Positions 1 through 7,931 are shown, counted from the first letter of the stretch. The stretch: 64,000 nucleotides of DNA from an uncultured Lachnospiraceae bacterium (GCA_902781455.1 CACZJF010000006.1:1-64000), one strand, 5' to 3'. Notes: a model not told the origin generated them from the sequence alone. Program-made: numbers and translations.

Positions 1-137
1 AGGTTACGCCAATCCCGAATGCTGCTCCTATCAACACCTATCAGCCGGGCTGCTTCAGTAGCGCTGATCTCATCTGCCAGTACCCGCTCAATGATCTTTC
101 CCTTTTCGACAGGATCAATCTTACTTTTTCTGGACAT
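1..137 (-). CDS. Transposase OrfA-like helix-turn-helix protein, 5' part only
   Basis: The first 45 codons of a small DNA-binding protein, starting MSRKSKIDPVEKGKIIERVL. It continues with a predicted helix-turn-helix (ISATEAARLIGVDRSSIRDW) of the type in the first reading frame of IS3/IS150-group transposases. There it recognises the terminal repeats, and a frameshift normally yields the OrfAB transposase. Only the N-terminus is present because the gene leaves the window. It starts 6 nt inside one arm of a perfect 14-bp inverted repeat (143-186). Without the rest it cannot be said whether the element is intact. Confidence 0.65.
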   Translation of the reverse strand, partial: MSRKSKIDPVEKGKIIERVLADEISATEAARLIGVDRSSIRDWRN

Positions 138-142
138 AGAAA

Positions 143-186
143 TACCCCCAAGTAGGTTTTATATTTCAATGTCCTACTTGGGGGTA
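143..186. repeat. Perfect 14-bp inverted repeat in the IS end
   Basis: TACCCCCAAGTAGG at 143-156 is exactly complementary to CCTACTTGGGGGTA at 173-186, separated by 16 nt. It lies between the transposase start and the presumed IS terminus. Read from the minus strand it also forms a hairpin just after the DUF6465-like gene. It could stop transcription entering the IS from outside, or simply be the nested terminal repeat of the element. Confidence 0.75.
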
Positions 187-219
187 GCATATCATTCCGG
201 GGTGTTCTTCGCTTCGCTC

Positions 220-429
220 TTACATATCGATGTCGCCTGCGTCCTCTTTGTTGATGACGTAGTAAGCCTTGCTCTCTTCGGACTTCAGGTAAAGATTGAG
301 TTCCTTCACATCGCCCTTATGATTCTTCTTCCAGTTTTCCTTCGCTGCCTTTGAAACATCAGCGACATTGACGGACTTTCCGTCAAACTCAAGAATAATG
401 TTAACGGTTGGTTCTTTCTTTGCTGCCAT
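220..429 (-). CDS. Small DUF6465-like protein, unknown function
   Basis: A 69-residue charged protein (MAAKKEPTVNIILEFDGKSVNV...) ending in an acidic tail. The layout resembles small clostridial DUF6465 proteins: lysine-rich N-terminus, a beta strand with an FDGK/V pattern, a helix, then a strand containing AYYVIN. The start is the ATG at 429, preceded by GAGGAGG 6 nt upstream. An in-frame GTG at 444 overlaps that ribosome-binding site and is unlikely. It has its own consensus promoter (489-517). It has no signal peptide or membrane segment and is probably cytoplasmic. The family assignment is from memory of sequence character. Confidence 0.72.
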   Translation of the reverse strand: MAAKKEPTVNIILEFDGKSVNVADVSKAAKENWKKNHKGDVKELNLYLKSEESKAYYVINKEDAGDIDM

Positions 430-448
430 TTGAATCCTCCTCACAAAT

Positions 449-465
449 CCTGTCCTTCGGACAGG
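449..465 (-). promoter_or_regulatory. Small leader hairpin before the DUF6465-like gene
   Basis: CCTGTCC-TTC-GGACAGG (449-465) is a perfect 7-bp stem with a 3-nt loop. It sits just upstream of the GAGGAGG ribosome-binding site of the gene at 220-429. It has no U-run, so it is not a terminator. It may stabilise the messenger or affect translation. Confidence 0.5.
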
Positions 466-488
466 AAATCAAACTTTGCTACCACGAC

Positions 489-517
489 ATATTACATTTG
501 CACGGGCAGGATGTCAA
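489..517 (-). promoter_or_regulatory. Sigma-A type promoter for the DUF6465-like gene
   Basis: On the minus strand TTGACA (512-517) and TAATAT (489-494) are separated by exactly 17 nt, a near-consensus housekeeping promoter. It overlaps the 3' end of dtd, so the small gene is probably transcribed on its own at high level as well as by read-through from dtd. Confidence 0.7.
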
Positions 518-978
518 CCTGACAGCCTTGCGGGCAGGATATGTTCGTCCAGAAGAATGGTAAATGGCCCGTCGTTTGTCAGGTGTACCTTCATGTCCGC
601 CCCGAACTGACCGGTCTTAACGACCGGCACCTGCCTGGTACATTCTGATACGATGTAGTCATAGAGCATCCTGGCATGCGCGGGATCTCCGGCGTTCGAG
701 AAGCCGGGGCGGTTGCCCTTCCGGCAGTCGGCGTAGAGCGTGAACTGAGAGACCAGGAGAAGGGAGCCGCCGACATCTTTCAGGGAAAGATTGGTTTTTC
801 CCGCTTCGTCTTCAAAGATGCGAAGGCCAAGCAGCTTACGTATGTACAAGTCTGCCGTTTCTTTTGTATCTGTGCCGGTGCAGCCGATCAGCACCAGGTA
901 TCCTTTTCCGATCTGTGCGACGGTGCGGCCTTCGATTTCCACAGAGGCATCGAGGACTCGCTGTATCAGAAATCTCAT
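514..978 (-). CDS. dtd: D-aminoacyl-tRNA deacylase
   Basis: Hydrolyses D-amino acids mis-attached to tRNA, most classically D-Tyr-tRNA, recycling the tRNA in the cytoplasm. The 154-residue length is typical. Both signature motifs are present: SQFTLYAD followed by the C-R-K-G-N-R-P-G-F stretch near residues 77-95, and NDGPFT near 135, which form the substrate-binding cross-subunit active site in known DTDs. The ATG at 978 has AGGAGAA upstream. In many Firmicutes dtd sits directly after rel. Here rel is about 60 kb away, so the gene has been relocated. Confidence 0.95.
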   Translation of the reverse strand: MRFLIQRVLDASVEIEGRTVAQIGKGYLVLIGCTGTDTKETADLYIRKLLGLRIFEDEAGKTNLSLKDVGGSLLLVSQFTLYADCRKGNRPGFSNAGDPAHARMLYDYIVSECTRQVPVVKTGQFGADMKVHLTNDGPFTILLDEHILPARLSG

Positions 979-1175
979 AACAGGTTCTCCTTTCGGAACA
1001 GAAGACAGATGACAGAGTAATGACTCTCAGCGTCATCACATGATGTCCCATCATAACACAACAGAGGATTCGAAATGAACACCGGATTGTGATAAAATGG
1101 TTCAAGGTCTGAGGGGGAAGAGACCGTGAATGGTAACTGATGATAGCTTTCTCACACGCAGGAAGGGCATGATTC

Positions 1176-1700
1176 ATGGCTAAGATTATTGAACACAATT
1201 TCAACCGGAAGCCGGGGCACAACCGTCAGGATCTCCTGACTGGTTCATTTGGCATCTTCATGCAGGAGCAGGATGACAGGAAGGCCCTTCTGGGTGAGAT
1301 GGTGATGCAGGCCAGATTGTTCCTTGAGCAGGAAGGCATGGATCCGTGTGAGTTTATCCTGAGTGAACCATATCTGAGAGAGTTTCTGTTTCCGTTTCAT
1401 GATCCGGCCGAAGAAGAGGATCCGGAAGAATATACGGAACTGGTCTATCTGAACTGCTTAAGAGGCCGTGTCATCGCGCTGTGTCAGTTTGCGTTTCCGG
1501 ACGAGGAAGAGGTAACCATATCGTACCAGATCTATTCGATGGATCTTACGGAGCAGGAGCATGAGTCCTGGAAACTGTATAATTTCAAGACGGGCGGCTG
1601 GCTGGAAGATGGCCCGGACTGCTTTGACCTTGAACAGGTTCTGGATGAGTACGGACGGTTCTGTCTGGAGGTCCTTGCAGCGGATAAAAACAGCGATTGA
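1176..1700 (+). CDS. Acidic hypothetical protein, unknown function
   Basis: A 174-residue soluble protein not matched to a family. It is strongly acidic in the middle (DPAEEEDPEEYTELVYL) and rich in aromatic residues and in Glu/Asp. It has no signal peptide, transmembrane segment, cysteine pairs or repeats. The ATG at 1176 has a good ribosome-binding site (AGGAAGGG, about 8 nt upstream). The gene stands alone, divergent from dtd with 197 bp between them, and is followed by the promoter of the LCP gene, which overlaps its stop codon. Codon use looks like the neighbours, so it is probably a real native gene. Confidence 0.7.
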   Translation: MAKIIEHNFNRKPGHNRQDLLTGSFGIFMQEQDDRKALLGEMVMQARLFLEQEGMDPCEFILSEPYLREFLFPFHDPAEEEDPEEYTELVYLNCLRGRVIALCQFAFPDEEEVTISYQIYSMDLTEQEHESWKLYNFKTGGWLEDGPDCFDLEQVLDEYGRFCLEVLAADKNSD

Positions 1701-1725
1701 ACATAAAGCAGGCATGTGCTAAGAT
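1697..1725 (+). promoter_or_regulatory. Sigma-A type promoter for the LCP gene
   Basis: TTGAAC (1697-1702) and TAAGAT (1720-1725) are spaced by 17 nt. The -35 box overlaps the stop codon of the preceding unknown gene. The promoter is placed to drive the LCP-family gene starting at 1806. Confidence 0.5.
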
Positions 1726-1751
1726 AAATAAGTTTAAAAACCTGTGGAGAC

Positions 1752-1773
1752 AGAAAAGCGCTTTGCTTTTTTC
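1752..1773 (+). terminator. Weak terminator-like hairpin in the LCP leader
   Basis: AAAAGC-GCTTT-GCTTTT followed by TTC makes a short 6-bp stem with a U-rich end. It lies between the promoter at 1697-1725 and the LCP start. It could end transcripts of the upstream gene or dampen LCP expression. The stem is short, so function is uncertain. Confidence 0.35.
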
Positions 1774-1805
1774 ATTTGATTGGGACGTTCATGGAGGAGA
1801 TTCGA

Positions 1806-3128
1806 ATGCCGCGCATTCAAGATGACAATCCGTTGATGAACAGCGGGCAGAGAGGCCCGCACTGGGGGAAGATCTGGGCGATCACACTGTGTGTGATCCT
1901 GGGAATCGTTGTGGCGGGAAGTGCCGGAATCTATTATTTCGGACATAATCTGATCAGCAGGATGAATTATCAGGCAGATGAGGACGTGCAGCAGTATGAG
2001 ACGCTGCCGGAGGAAGCGTATGCGGATCAGACAGAAGGAGAGCCTGCTGGTAATGTTCTGAATGAGTCTGAACTGGAGAGACTCCACAACAGGATGAACG
2101 AGGCGCAGATGTCGCAGCATGATGAAGATGTGATCATGGATCAGTCTGTTTATCATGTCATTCTTGCGGGTGTGGACAGAGACGATAAGAGCTGGAACGG
2201 TAACTCGGACAGTATTATGCTTGTCTCCCTGAATAATGACAAGAAGAGAGTCAGTGTTATCTCTCTCATGAGGGATACCTATGTGGAGATCCCGGGTCAC
2301 GATTACAATAAGCTGAACGCTTCCTATGCATACGGCGGCGGTCCGCTGCTGTGTGATACAGTGGAGGAAAACTACAGGATTCCGGTGGAGCGCTATGCGG
2401 CGGTTGACTTCGAGAATCTTGTGGATATTGTGGACGCTCTGGGCGGAGTTGAGCTTGAGTGGACGGCCAATGAAATAGAGGTTGCCAACGGATATATCAA
2501 GGATATGTGCGAGCGTGTTCTGAAGATTCCGTATGAGTATCATGCGATTCTGCAGGAGCCGGGCCTTCTGCTGAGCGACGGTGTACAGGCGGTCGCATAT
2601 GCGAGGAACCGCTTTGTCGGCAATTCCGACTATACCCGTACCCAGCGTCAGCGCTATGTCATACAGCAGATGGCGGAGAAGATCAAGACGCTGAATTCCA
2701 CACAGCTTCTTGCCTTTGTCCAGAAGGTCCTTCCGCTGGTCACACACAACCTGCCGGAGGATGAAATCTGGTCTCTGGTCTGGGATGCGCCTGCGATCCT
2801 CAAGTATGACATTGTGATGGACCGTGTGCCTTATGACGAAAAGTATGACGAGATCGACGTTGACGGCCAGGGGATGCTGGTACCGTACTGGGACGAAACC
2901 ATCGAACAGATGCACCGGACGATCTACGGGGACGGTTCGATCAGCAAGAACGAAGACAACGATATGGATACCTCGAAGTATGAGCTGACAGACGAATACC
3001 TGGAGCTCACCGGAGGTGACGGGACGCTCTTCCCGGAGGGTTATATCGGTGAGAAGTCCTGGGACAGTGAGGAAGATCAGGAATATCTGGAATACATCAA
3101 GAGCCAGGGCGCGCAGCGCGTAGGATAA
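1806..3128 (+). CDS. LCP (LytR-CpsA-Psr) family cell-wall polymer ligase
   Basis: LCP enzymes transfer undecaprenyl-linked glycopolymers (teichoic acid, capsule) onto peptidoglycan outside the membrane. The protein of about 440 residues has a short cytoplasmic N-terminus, one membrane anchor (residues about 22-45) and an extracellular LCP domain. Family landmarks include GVDRDDKSWNGNSDSIMLVSL, the arginine-containing SLMRDTYVEIPG, and YARNRF. The start at 1806 is chosen because GGAGGAG lies 6 nt upstream; in-frame starts at 1776 (TTG) and 1791 are less well placed. The C-terminus after about residue 370 is acidic and not recognised. A strong terminator follows. Confidence 0.88.
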   Translation: MPRIQDDNPLMNSGQRGPHWGKIWAITLCVILGIVVAGSAGIYYFGHNLISRMNYQADEDVQQYETLPEEAYADQTEGEPAGNVLNESELERLHNRMNEAQMSQHDEDVIMDQSVYHVILAGVDRDDKSWNGNSDSIMLVSLNNDKKRVSVISLMRDTYVEIPGHDYNKLNASYAYGGGPLLCDTVEENYRIPVERYAAVDFENLVDIVDALGGVELEWTANEIEVANGYIKDMCERVLKIPYEYHAILQEPGLLLSDGVQAVAYARNRFVGNSDYTRTQRQRYVIQQMAEKIKTLNSTQLLAFVQKVLPLVTHNLPEDEIWSLVWDAPAILKYDIVMDRVPYDEKYDEIDVDGQGMLVPYWDETIEQMHRTIYGDGSISKNEDNDMDTSKYELTDEYLELTGGDGTLFPEGYIGEKSWDSEEDQEYLEYIKSQGAQRVG

Positions 3129-3138
3129 CGCAGAGGAA

Positions 3139-3179
3139 CACAAAAACAGGGATCCGGAACACGGATCCCTGTTTTTGTG
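3139..3179. terminator. Bidirectional Rho-independent terminator
   Basis: An 18-bp perfect stem (3139-3156 with 3162-3179) with a 5-nt loop. One arm starts with an A-run and the other ends with a T-run (CACAAAAACAG / CTGTTTTTGTG), so it can stop transcription from both sides. It separates the convergent LCP gene and asnA. Confidence 0.9.
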
Positions 3180-3209
3180 CAGGCGGTTTAGCCTGGTGTC
3201 CGGCAGGGT

Positions 3210-4223
3210 TTACAAAAGCGGAATACCGGCTTCCCTGCACCGGCGGACGGTGTCCGCGTCCCACACACTTGCCTGCACTTCGCCGATATGGGCGGAACCG
3301 AGAATCAGCATGCACAGACGGCTCTGGCCGATGCCTCCGCCGATCGTATAGGGCAGTTCTCCGGCCAGAAGTGCTTTGTGGAAGGGGAACTGACGGCGGT
3401 CGTCACAGCCTGCTTCCGACAGCTGGCGGTCAAGGCTTTCCGGGCTGACACGGATGCCCATGCTGGAAAGCTCGTAGCTGATATGCAGCGTATTGTTCCA
3501 GAAGAGAATGTCACCGTTCAGATCCCAGTCATCATAGTCGGGCGCCCTGCCGTCATGCGGCAGTCCTGAGCGGAGTTTTCTGCCGATCTGCATGAGGAAG
3601 GTGGTTCCGTTCTTTTCCACGAATGCGTTCTCCCGTTCCTTGGGGGAAAGATCCGGATAGAGATCCTCCAGTTCCTGCGCTGTGATAAATGTGACGTCTG
3701 GGGTATGAAGCGGAAGCTCATAAAGCTCCGGGAATTGGGCGTGCAGGTTCATCTCTGCCGCGCAGACTGCGGAGACGATGGCGCGGACCGTCCGCTGGAG
3801 ATATTCCATGGTACGGTCTTCCTTCCGGATGACCTTCTCCCAGTCCCACTGATCCACATAGATGGAGTGGAGATTGTCCAGATCCTCGTCCCGGCGGATG
3901 GCGTTCATATCTGTGTAAAGTCCTTTGCCGACATGGAAGTTATATTCCTGCAGGGCCATACGCTTCCACTTGGCGAGAGACTGGACGACCTGCGCCTGCG
4001 TTCCGGTATCCCTGATGTCAAAGGTTACCTTTCTTTCGTATCCGTTCAGATCATCATTCAGACCGGTGGAAGCCTCGAGAAAGAGCGGTGCGCTGACGCG
4101 GTGCAGCTGAAGGGTCGCTGCCAGCGTATCGGCGAACTGCCTCTTGATGACACCGATTGCTTTCTGGGTATCATACATGGACAGCAGAGGTTTGTAGCCG
4201 TCCGGGATATAGATGCTGCTCAT
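3210..4223 (-). CDS. asnA: Aspartate--ammonia ligase (asparagine synthetase A)
   Basis: Makes asparagine from aspartate, ammonia and ATP, releasing AMP and PPi, in the cytoplasm. The 337-residue length is typical of AsnA, which is built on the class II aminoacyl-tRNA synthetase fold. Characteristic segments are visible: LFLEASTGLNDDLNG near residues 47-61, the stretch with VQSLAKWKRMAL near 80-91, LHSIYVDQWDWEK near 118-130, and GGGIGQSRLCMLIL near 295-308. The ATG at 4223 has AGAGGA upstream. A promoter for it (4274-4303) lies back to back with the holA region. Confidence 0.95.
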   Translation of the reverse strand: MSSIYIPDGYKPLLSMYDTQKAIGVIKRQFADTLAATLQLHRVSAPLFLEASTGLNDDLNGYERKVTFDIRDTGTQAQVVQSLAKWKRMALQEYNFHVGKGLYTDMNAIRRDEDLDNLHSIYVDQWDWEKVIRKEDRTMEYLQRTVRAIVSAVCAAEMNLHAQFPELYELPLHTPDVTFITAQELEDLYPDLSPKERENAFVEKNGTTFLMQIGRKLRSGLPHDGRAPDYDDWDLNGDILFWNNTLHISYELSSMGIRVSPESLDRQLSEAGCDDRRQFPFHKALLAGELPYTIGGGIGQSRLCMLILGSAHIGEVQASVWDADTVRRCREAGIPLL

Positions 4224-4254
4224 TTGCCTGGTTCCTCTTTTCCTGATATACTGA

Positions 4255-4281
4255 TTGACATGACAATAAAGTGATTATAAG
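4255..4281 (+). promoter_or_regulatory. Possible promoter for holA
   Basis: TTGACA (4255-4260) followed after 15 nt by TATAAG (4276-4281). The -35 box is perfect but the spacing is short. It physically overlaps the minus-strand asnA promoter, so the two may compete. Confidence 0.4.
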
Positions 4282-4303
4282 TGCAGCGGCCGGTTTTTGT
4301 AAA
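4274..4303 (-). promoter_or_regulatory. Sigma-A type promoter for asnA
   Basis: On the minus strand TTTACA (4298-4303) and a perfect TATAAT (4274-4279) are separated by 18 nt, about 50 nt upstream of the asnA start codon. Confidence 0.55.
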
Positions 4304-4349
4304 GAATGCCAGACCTGAAACCGCTGCCCGGATCGGAGGGATCTGTCAG

Positions 4350-5537
4350 ATGGCAGCCGCCGGAAAGAAAGAACCGTCTTCAGAGGAAATGAATATACTG
4401 ATAGAGGATATCCGGCAGAAGCGTTTTCGCCGGGTCTATCTGTTCTATGGGGAAGAAGAGTATCTTGTACAGCAATACAGGAAGGAGCTGATCCGGGCTG
4501 TCTGCGGGGAAGGAGATTCGATGAACCTCAACATCCACAGGAGCGGCAGTCTTGACTGGAGTGCCGTGCAGGATGAGATTCTCTCCATGCCTTTTTTTGC
4601 CTCACACCGTCTTGTGGTGCTTGACGATACAAAACTGTTTGCTGCCGGGAGAAAGAAGGAAGCCTCAAAGGACAGTGAGGAGGATCGCTCAGACGATGCA
4701 CCGGCTTCTTCCGGTGACACGGAGGACAGCAGGACAGACGAAGAGGACGGTGCCGGTGCGCTGAAGGCGGCAGTCGCTGCTTTTCTGCCGCAGATTCCGG
4801 AGAGCACAGTCGTGCTGTTTACGGAACATGCAGACGAGAAAAAACCGGACGGACAGAAAGGAAAAACCAGTGTTGACCGGCGGGGAAAGCTGTTCAAGGC
4901 TGTCGCGAAGACAGGACTGACGGTATCGTTTTCCTCACCGGATGAGCAGGCGATCAGAAAATGGGTTCTGGGGAAGCTTGGTGCTGAGAAGATACGGATT
5001 ACCGGAGAAACGCTTGCGCTTTTCCTCTCCATGGCAGGGCAGGATATGTCCCGCATCAGCACGGAGACAGAGAAGCTGATCTCCTGTGCGGGAAAAGGCG
5101 GTGTCATCCGGAAGGAAGATGTCATGGCGCTGACCAGCGAACTGCTGGAAAGTCAGGTCTTCCGCATGATTGACCTGATCACGCAGTCAGATCTGAGGGG
5201 TGCGCTGGAACTGTATCATGATCTTCTGCTGCTCAAAACAGATCCAAACAAGATCTTCTATCTGCTTGTCCGTCAGTTTGACCAGCTTCTTGCAGCTGCC
5301 GTGATCATGGCGGAGCAAGGATCCACAGGACGTGTGATGGAGGAGCTTGGTTTGAAGAAATGGCAGGCGGACAAGGTGATGCGCCAGGCAAGGTGGTTTT
5401 CCGTTGATTCCATCAGGAAAGTGCTGGAGCGGTGTGCCGGCATGCAGGAGAGAGCAAGGAGCGGCCGCATCGATATGAGGATAGGACTGGAACTTCTGAT
5501 CGTAGCGTGTTCCTCACGGCAAAACCGGAGGGGCTGA
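4350..5537 (+). CDS. holA: DNA polymerase III delta subunit
   Basis: Clamp-loader subunit that opens the beta sliding clamp during replication. The protein of about 395 residues has the HolA opening (FRRVYLFYGEEEYLVQQYRKELIRAV) and the C-terminal helical collar (LLLLKTDPNKIFYLLVRQFDQLL). The ATG at 4350 has GGAGGG 9 nt upstream; an earlier in-frame start would lie in the asnA promoter. An odd feature is an acidic Ser/Asp/Glu-rich insert around residues 103-135 (KDSEEDRSDD...TDEEDGAG) within the N-terminal domain, longer than in usual HolA. holA next to rpsT is the common Firmicute arrangement. Confidence 0.9.
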   Translation: MAAAGKKEPSSEEMNILIEDIRQKRFRRVYLFYGEEEYLVQQYRKELIRAVCGEGDSMNLNIHRSGSLDWSAVQDEILSMPFFASHRLVVLDDTKLFAAGRKKEASKDSEEDRSDDAPASSGDTEDSRTDEEDGAGALKAAVAAFLPQIPESTVVLFTEHADEKKPDGQKGKTSVDRRGKLFKAVAKTGLTVSFSSPDEQAIRKWVLGKLGAEKIRITGETLALFLSMAGQDMSRISTETEKLISCAGKGGVIRKEDVMALTSELLESQVFRMIDLITQSDLRGALELYHDLLLLKTDPNKIFYLLVRQFDQLLAAAVIMAEQGSTGRVMEELGLKKWQADKVMRQARWFSVDSIRKVLERCAGMQERARSGRIDMRIGLELLIVACSSRQNRRG

Positions 5538-5575
5538 TTCCAGGAACCGTTTCACAGGCTGATCAGGATAAAAGA

Positions 5576-5619
5576 AGCGCGCCGGGATGACGGTCCGGCG
5601 CGCTGTATGTTTTTTTTTT
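5576..5619. terminator. Terminator between holA and rpsT
   Basis: A perfect 10-bp GC-rich stem AGCGCGCCGG / CCGGCGCGCT (5576-5585, 5595-5604) with a 9-nt loop, followed by a run of about ten T (5610-5619). Upstream A-rich DNA lets it also act on the minus strand for rpsT. Confidence 0.9.
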
Positions 5620-5629
5620 AACCGGTCTT

Positions 5630-5893
5630 TCAGCCGATGCGGTTGACCACGCCGGCCAGGCGGGAGACCTTGCGGGAAGCAGTGTTCTTATGAAGAACGC
5701 CCTTCTTCGCAGCCTTGTCGATCACAGAAGTCGCGTTGAGCAGCTCCTTCTGGGCCAGCTCCTTGTCAGATGCCTCAGCAGCCGCGAGCACCTTCTTGGA
5801 AGCAGTCTTGATGGAAGACTTGATCGCCTTGTTTCTTTCCTGTCTGACTCTGCTGGTCAGAACACGTTTCTTAGCGGACTTAATGTTTGCCAA
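5630..5893 (-). CDS. rpsT: 30S ribosomal protein S20, TTG start
   Basis: Binds 16S rRNA and stabilises the small subunit. The 87-residue basic protein begins ANIKSAKKRVLTSRVRQERNKAIKSS after the initiator, the usual S20 N-terminus. The start codon is TTG at 5893, with GGAGGT 7 nt upstream; no ATG fits the conserved N-terminus. E. coli rpsT also uses UUG, and there the weak start is part of autoregulation, so a similar feedback is plausible here (inference). It has its own promoter (5990-6018), giving a leader of roughly 90 nt. Confidence 0.95.
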   Translation of the reverse strand: MANIKSAKKRVLTSRVRQERNKAIKSSIKTASKKVLAAAEASDKELAQKELLNATSVIDKAAKKGVLHKNTASRKVSRLAGVVNRIG

Positions 5894-5989
5894 AACGTAC
5901 ACCTCCAACAATGTTTTTCTACATAATGATGATTGATTCATTCGTGCTTGAAAGACGGACACGGACGTTTCAGGCACACATACGGTGGT

Positions 5990-6018
5990 ATTCTAATCCC
6001 CGTGGTGGTAAAAGTCAA
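5990..6018 (-). promoter_or_regulatory. Sigma-A type promoter for rpsT
   Basis: On the minus strand TTGACT (6013-6018) and TAGAAT (5990-5995) are spaced by exactly 17 nt, about 100 nt upstream of the TTG start codon of rpsT. Confidence 0.65.
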
Positions 6019-6025
6019 CATCTTC

Positions 6026-6054
6026 TTGATGTTTTCATTTCCTTAAGGTAGACT
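6026..6054 (+). promoter_or_regulatory. Possible promoter for lepA
   Basis: TTGATG (6026-6031) and TAGACT (6049-6054) are 17 nt apart, about 60 nt upstream of the lepA start. A TATGAT at 6055-6060 is an alternative -10. It is a weak match and is supported mainly by position. Confidence 0.35.
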
Positions 6055-6116
6055 TATGATGCTTTGCAGGGCACAGCGCCCTGAATCGGAGAAAGATCAA
6101 AACGGGAGGTTGTCCT

Positions 6117-7931
6117 TTGTCTGAGATTGAGATCAGTAAAATTCGAAACTTCTGCATTATCGCGCACATTGACCATGGGAAGTCTACGCTTGCGGACCGG
6201 ATTATCGAGAAGACCGGTCTTCTGACAAGCCGTGAGATGCTTGCCCAGGTGCTTGACAACATGGATATCGAGCGGGAGAGAGGTATCACCATCAAGTCCC
6301 AGTCGGTCCGGATTATCTATCACGCGAAGGACGGGGAAGAGTATATCCTGAATCTGATCGACACCCCGGGACATGTGGACTTTAATTATGAAGTCTCACG
6401 CTCCCTCGCAGCCTGTGACGGGGCGGTTCTCGTTGTAGATGCTGCCCAGGGAATCGAAGCGCAGACACTCGGGAATGTGTACCTGGCGCTTGACCATGAC
6501 CTGGAGATTCTGCCGGTCATCAACAAGATTGACCTGCCCAGCGCGGACCCGGACCGGGTAGCCGCAGAGATTGAGGATGTCATCGGACTCGACTGTGAGC
6601 ATGCGCCCCGTATTTCCGCCAAGACCGGTGTGAACGTGGAAGAGGTGCTGGAACAGATCGTGCAGGCGCTGCCCGCCCCCACGGGTGATAAGACAGCTCC
6701 GCTGAGCGCGCTGATCTTTGACTCTCTCTATGATCCTTACCGTGGTGTGATCGTGTTCTGCCGGCTCTTTGACGGTACCCTGAAGAAGGGGATGAAGGTT
6801 CGCATGATGGCGACCGGCACGGAAGCAGAGGTTGTGGAAGTGGGATACTTCGGCCCCGGGCAGTTTATTCCGTGTGAGAGCCTGGAAGCCGGTATGGTGG
6901 GTTACTTCACAGCTTTTCTGAAGAATGTCAAGGACACCAGAGTCGGCGATACGGTGACCGATGCAAGCCGGCCGTGCAAGGAAGCGCTTCCCGGATACAA
7001 GGACCCGCTTCCGATGGTCTATTGCGGTGTTTATCCGGCGGACAGCGCGCGTTATCAGGATCTGAGAGACGCGCTCGAAAAGCTGCAGCTGAATGACGCT
7101 TCCCTGCAGTTTGAGCCGGAGACCAGTGCTGCTCTGGGCTTTGGATTCCGCTGCGGATTCCTCGGCCTGCTTCATCTGGAGGTCATCCAGGAGAGGCTTG
7201 AGAGAGAATACAGTCTGGATCTGGTGACGACCGCGCCTGGTGTCATCTACAAGGTACACAAGACGGACGGCACCTGCTTTGACCTGACCAATCCTTCCAA
7301 CCTTCCGGATCCTTCTGAGATCGAGTACATGGAGGAGCCGGTGGTCGCGGCAGAAATCATGGTGACGACGGAGTATATCGGCCCGATCATGCAGCTGTGC
7401 CAGGAGCGCAGAGGTGTATATAAGGAGACGGAATACATCGAGTCCGGACGAGCGCTTCTTCGGTATGACATGCCGCTCAATGAAGTGATTTATGACTTCT
7501 TTGACGCGCTGAAGAGCAGATCCAGAGGATACGCGTCTTTCGACTATGAACTGAAGGAATACACGAGAAGCAGCCTGTGCAAGCTGGATATTCTGGTGAA
7601 CCGGGAGCAGGTGGACGCTCTGTCCTTTATTGTGTTTGAAGGCAGTGCCTATGAACGCGGCAGGAAGATGTGCGAGAAGCTGAAGGAAGAGATTCCAAGG
7701 CAGCTGTTTGAGATTCCGATCCAGGCAGCAGTGAACGGAAGAATCATCGCAAGGGAAACGGTCCGGGCCCTTCGCAAGGACGTGCTTGCCAAGTGCTATG
7801 GCGGTGATATCTCGCGAAAGAAGAAGCTTCTGGAGAAGCAGAAGGAAGGCAAGAAGCGCATGAGGCAGGTCGGGTCTGTCGAGATTCCGCAGAAAGCTTT
7901 CATGAGTGTGCTGAAACTGGACGAACAGTAG
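6117..7931 (+). CDS. lepA: Elongation factor 4 (LepA) GTPase, TTG start
   Basis: Ribosome-associated GTPase that remodels stalled or assembling ribosomes. The 604-residue length is standard. GTPase motifs are intact: AHIDHGKST (P-loop, residues about 16-24), RGITIKSQ (switch I), DTPGH, NKID and SAK. The LepA-specific C-terminal domain ends [22 protein letters not shown]. Translation starts at TTG 6117, preceded by GGGAGGT 6 nt upstream; the next ATG would remove the conserved N-terminus. It begins the conserved block lepA-hemW-(hrcA-grpE-dnaK-dnaJ), interrupted here after hemW. Confidence 0.96.
   Translation: MSEIEISKIRNFCIIAHIDHGKSTLADRIIEKTGLLTSREMLAQVLDNMDIERERGITIKSQSVRIIYHAKDGEEYILNLIDTPGHVDFNYEVSRSLAACDGAVLVVDAAQGIEAQTLGNVYLALDHDLEILPVINKIDLPSADPDRVAAEIEDVIGLDCEHAPRISAKTGVNVEEVLEQIVQALPAPTGDKTAPLSALIFDSLYDPYRGVIVFCRLFDGTLKKGMKVRMMATGTEAEVVEVGYFGPGQFIPCESLEAGMVGYFTAFLKNVKDTRVGDTVTDASRPCKEALPGYKDPLPMVYCGVYPADSARYQDLRDALEKLQLNDASLQFEPETSAALGFGFRCGFLGLLHLEVIQERLEREYSLDLVTTAPGVIYKVHKTDGTCFDLTNPSNLPDPSEIEYMEEPVVAAEIMVTTEYIGPIMQLCQERRGVYKETEYIESGRALLRYDMPLNEVIYDFFDALKSRSRGYASFDYELKEYTRSSLCKLDILVNREQVDALSFIVFEGSAYERGRKMCEKLKEEIPRQLFEIPIQAAVNGRIIARETVRALRKDVLAKCYGGDISRKKKLLEKQKEGKKRMRQVGSVEIPQKAFMSVLKLDEQ

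Larger units (their letters stand above)
1..189 (-). mobile_element. Left end of an IS3-type insertion sequence (partial)
   Basis: A truncated transposase reading frame begins at 137 and runs off the window edge. Outside it lies a sequence of the IS3-family terminal type: on the minus strand, TGCTACCCCCAAGTAGGACA (189 to 170), with TG at the tip and the CCCCCAA...GGACA pattern of that family. The probable outer end is 189, about 30 bp beyond the stop codon of the neighbouring DUF6465-like gene. The far end, second reading frame and target duplication are outside the window, so the boundary is an inference. Confidence 0.6.

Noticed and set aside
143..186. Plain terminator of the DUF6465-like gene
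   Set aside because: The stem is followed by only TTTC and coincides with IS3-type terminal sequence, so the IS explanation is preferred, though it may still stop transcripts.
1776..1805. Earlier starts (TTG 1776, ATG 1791) for the LCP protein
   Set aside because: The GGAGGAG ribosome-binding site is inside this stretch and is ideally placed for ATG 1806.
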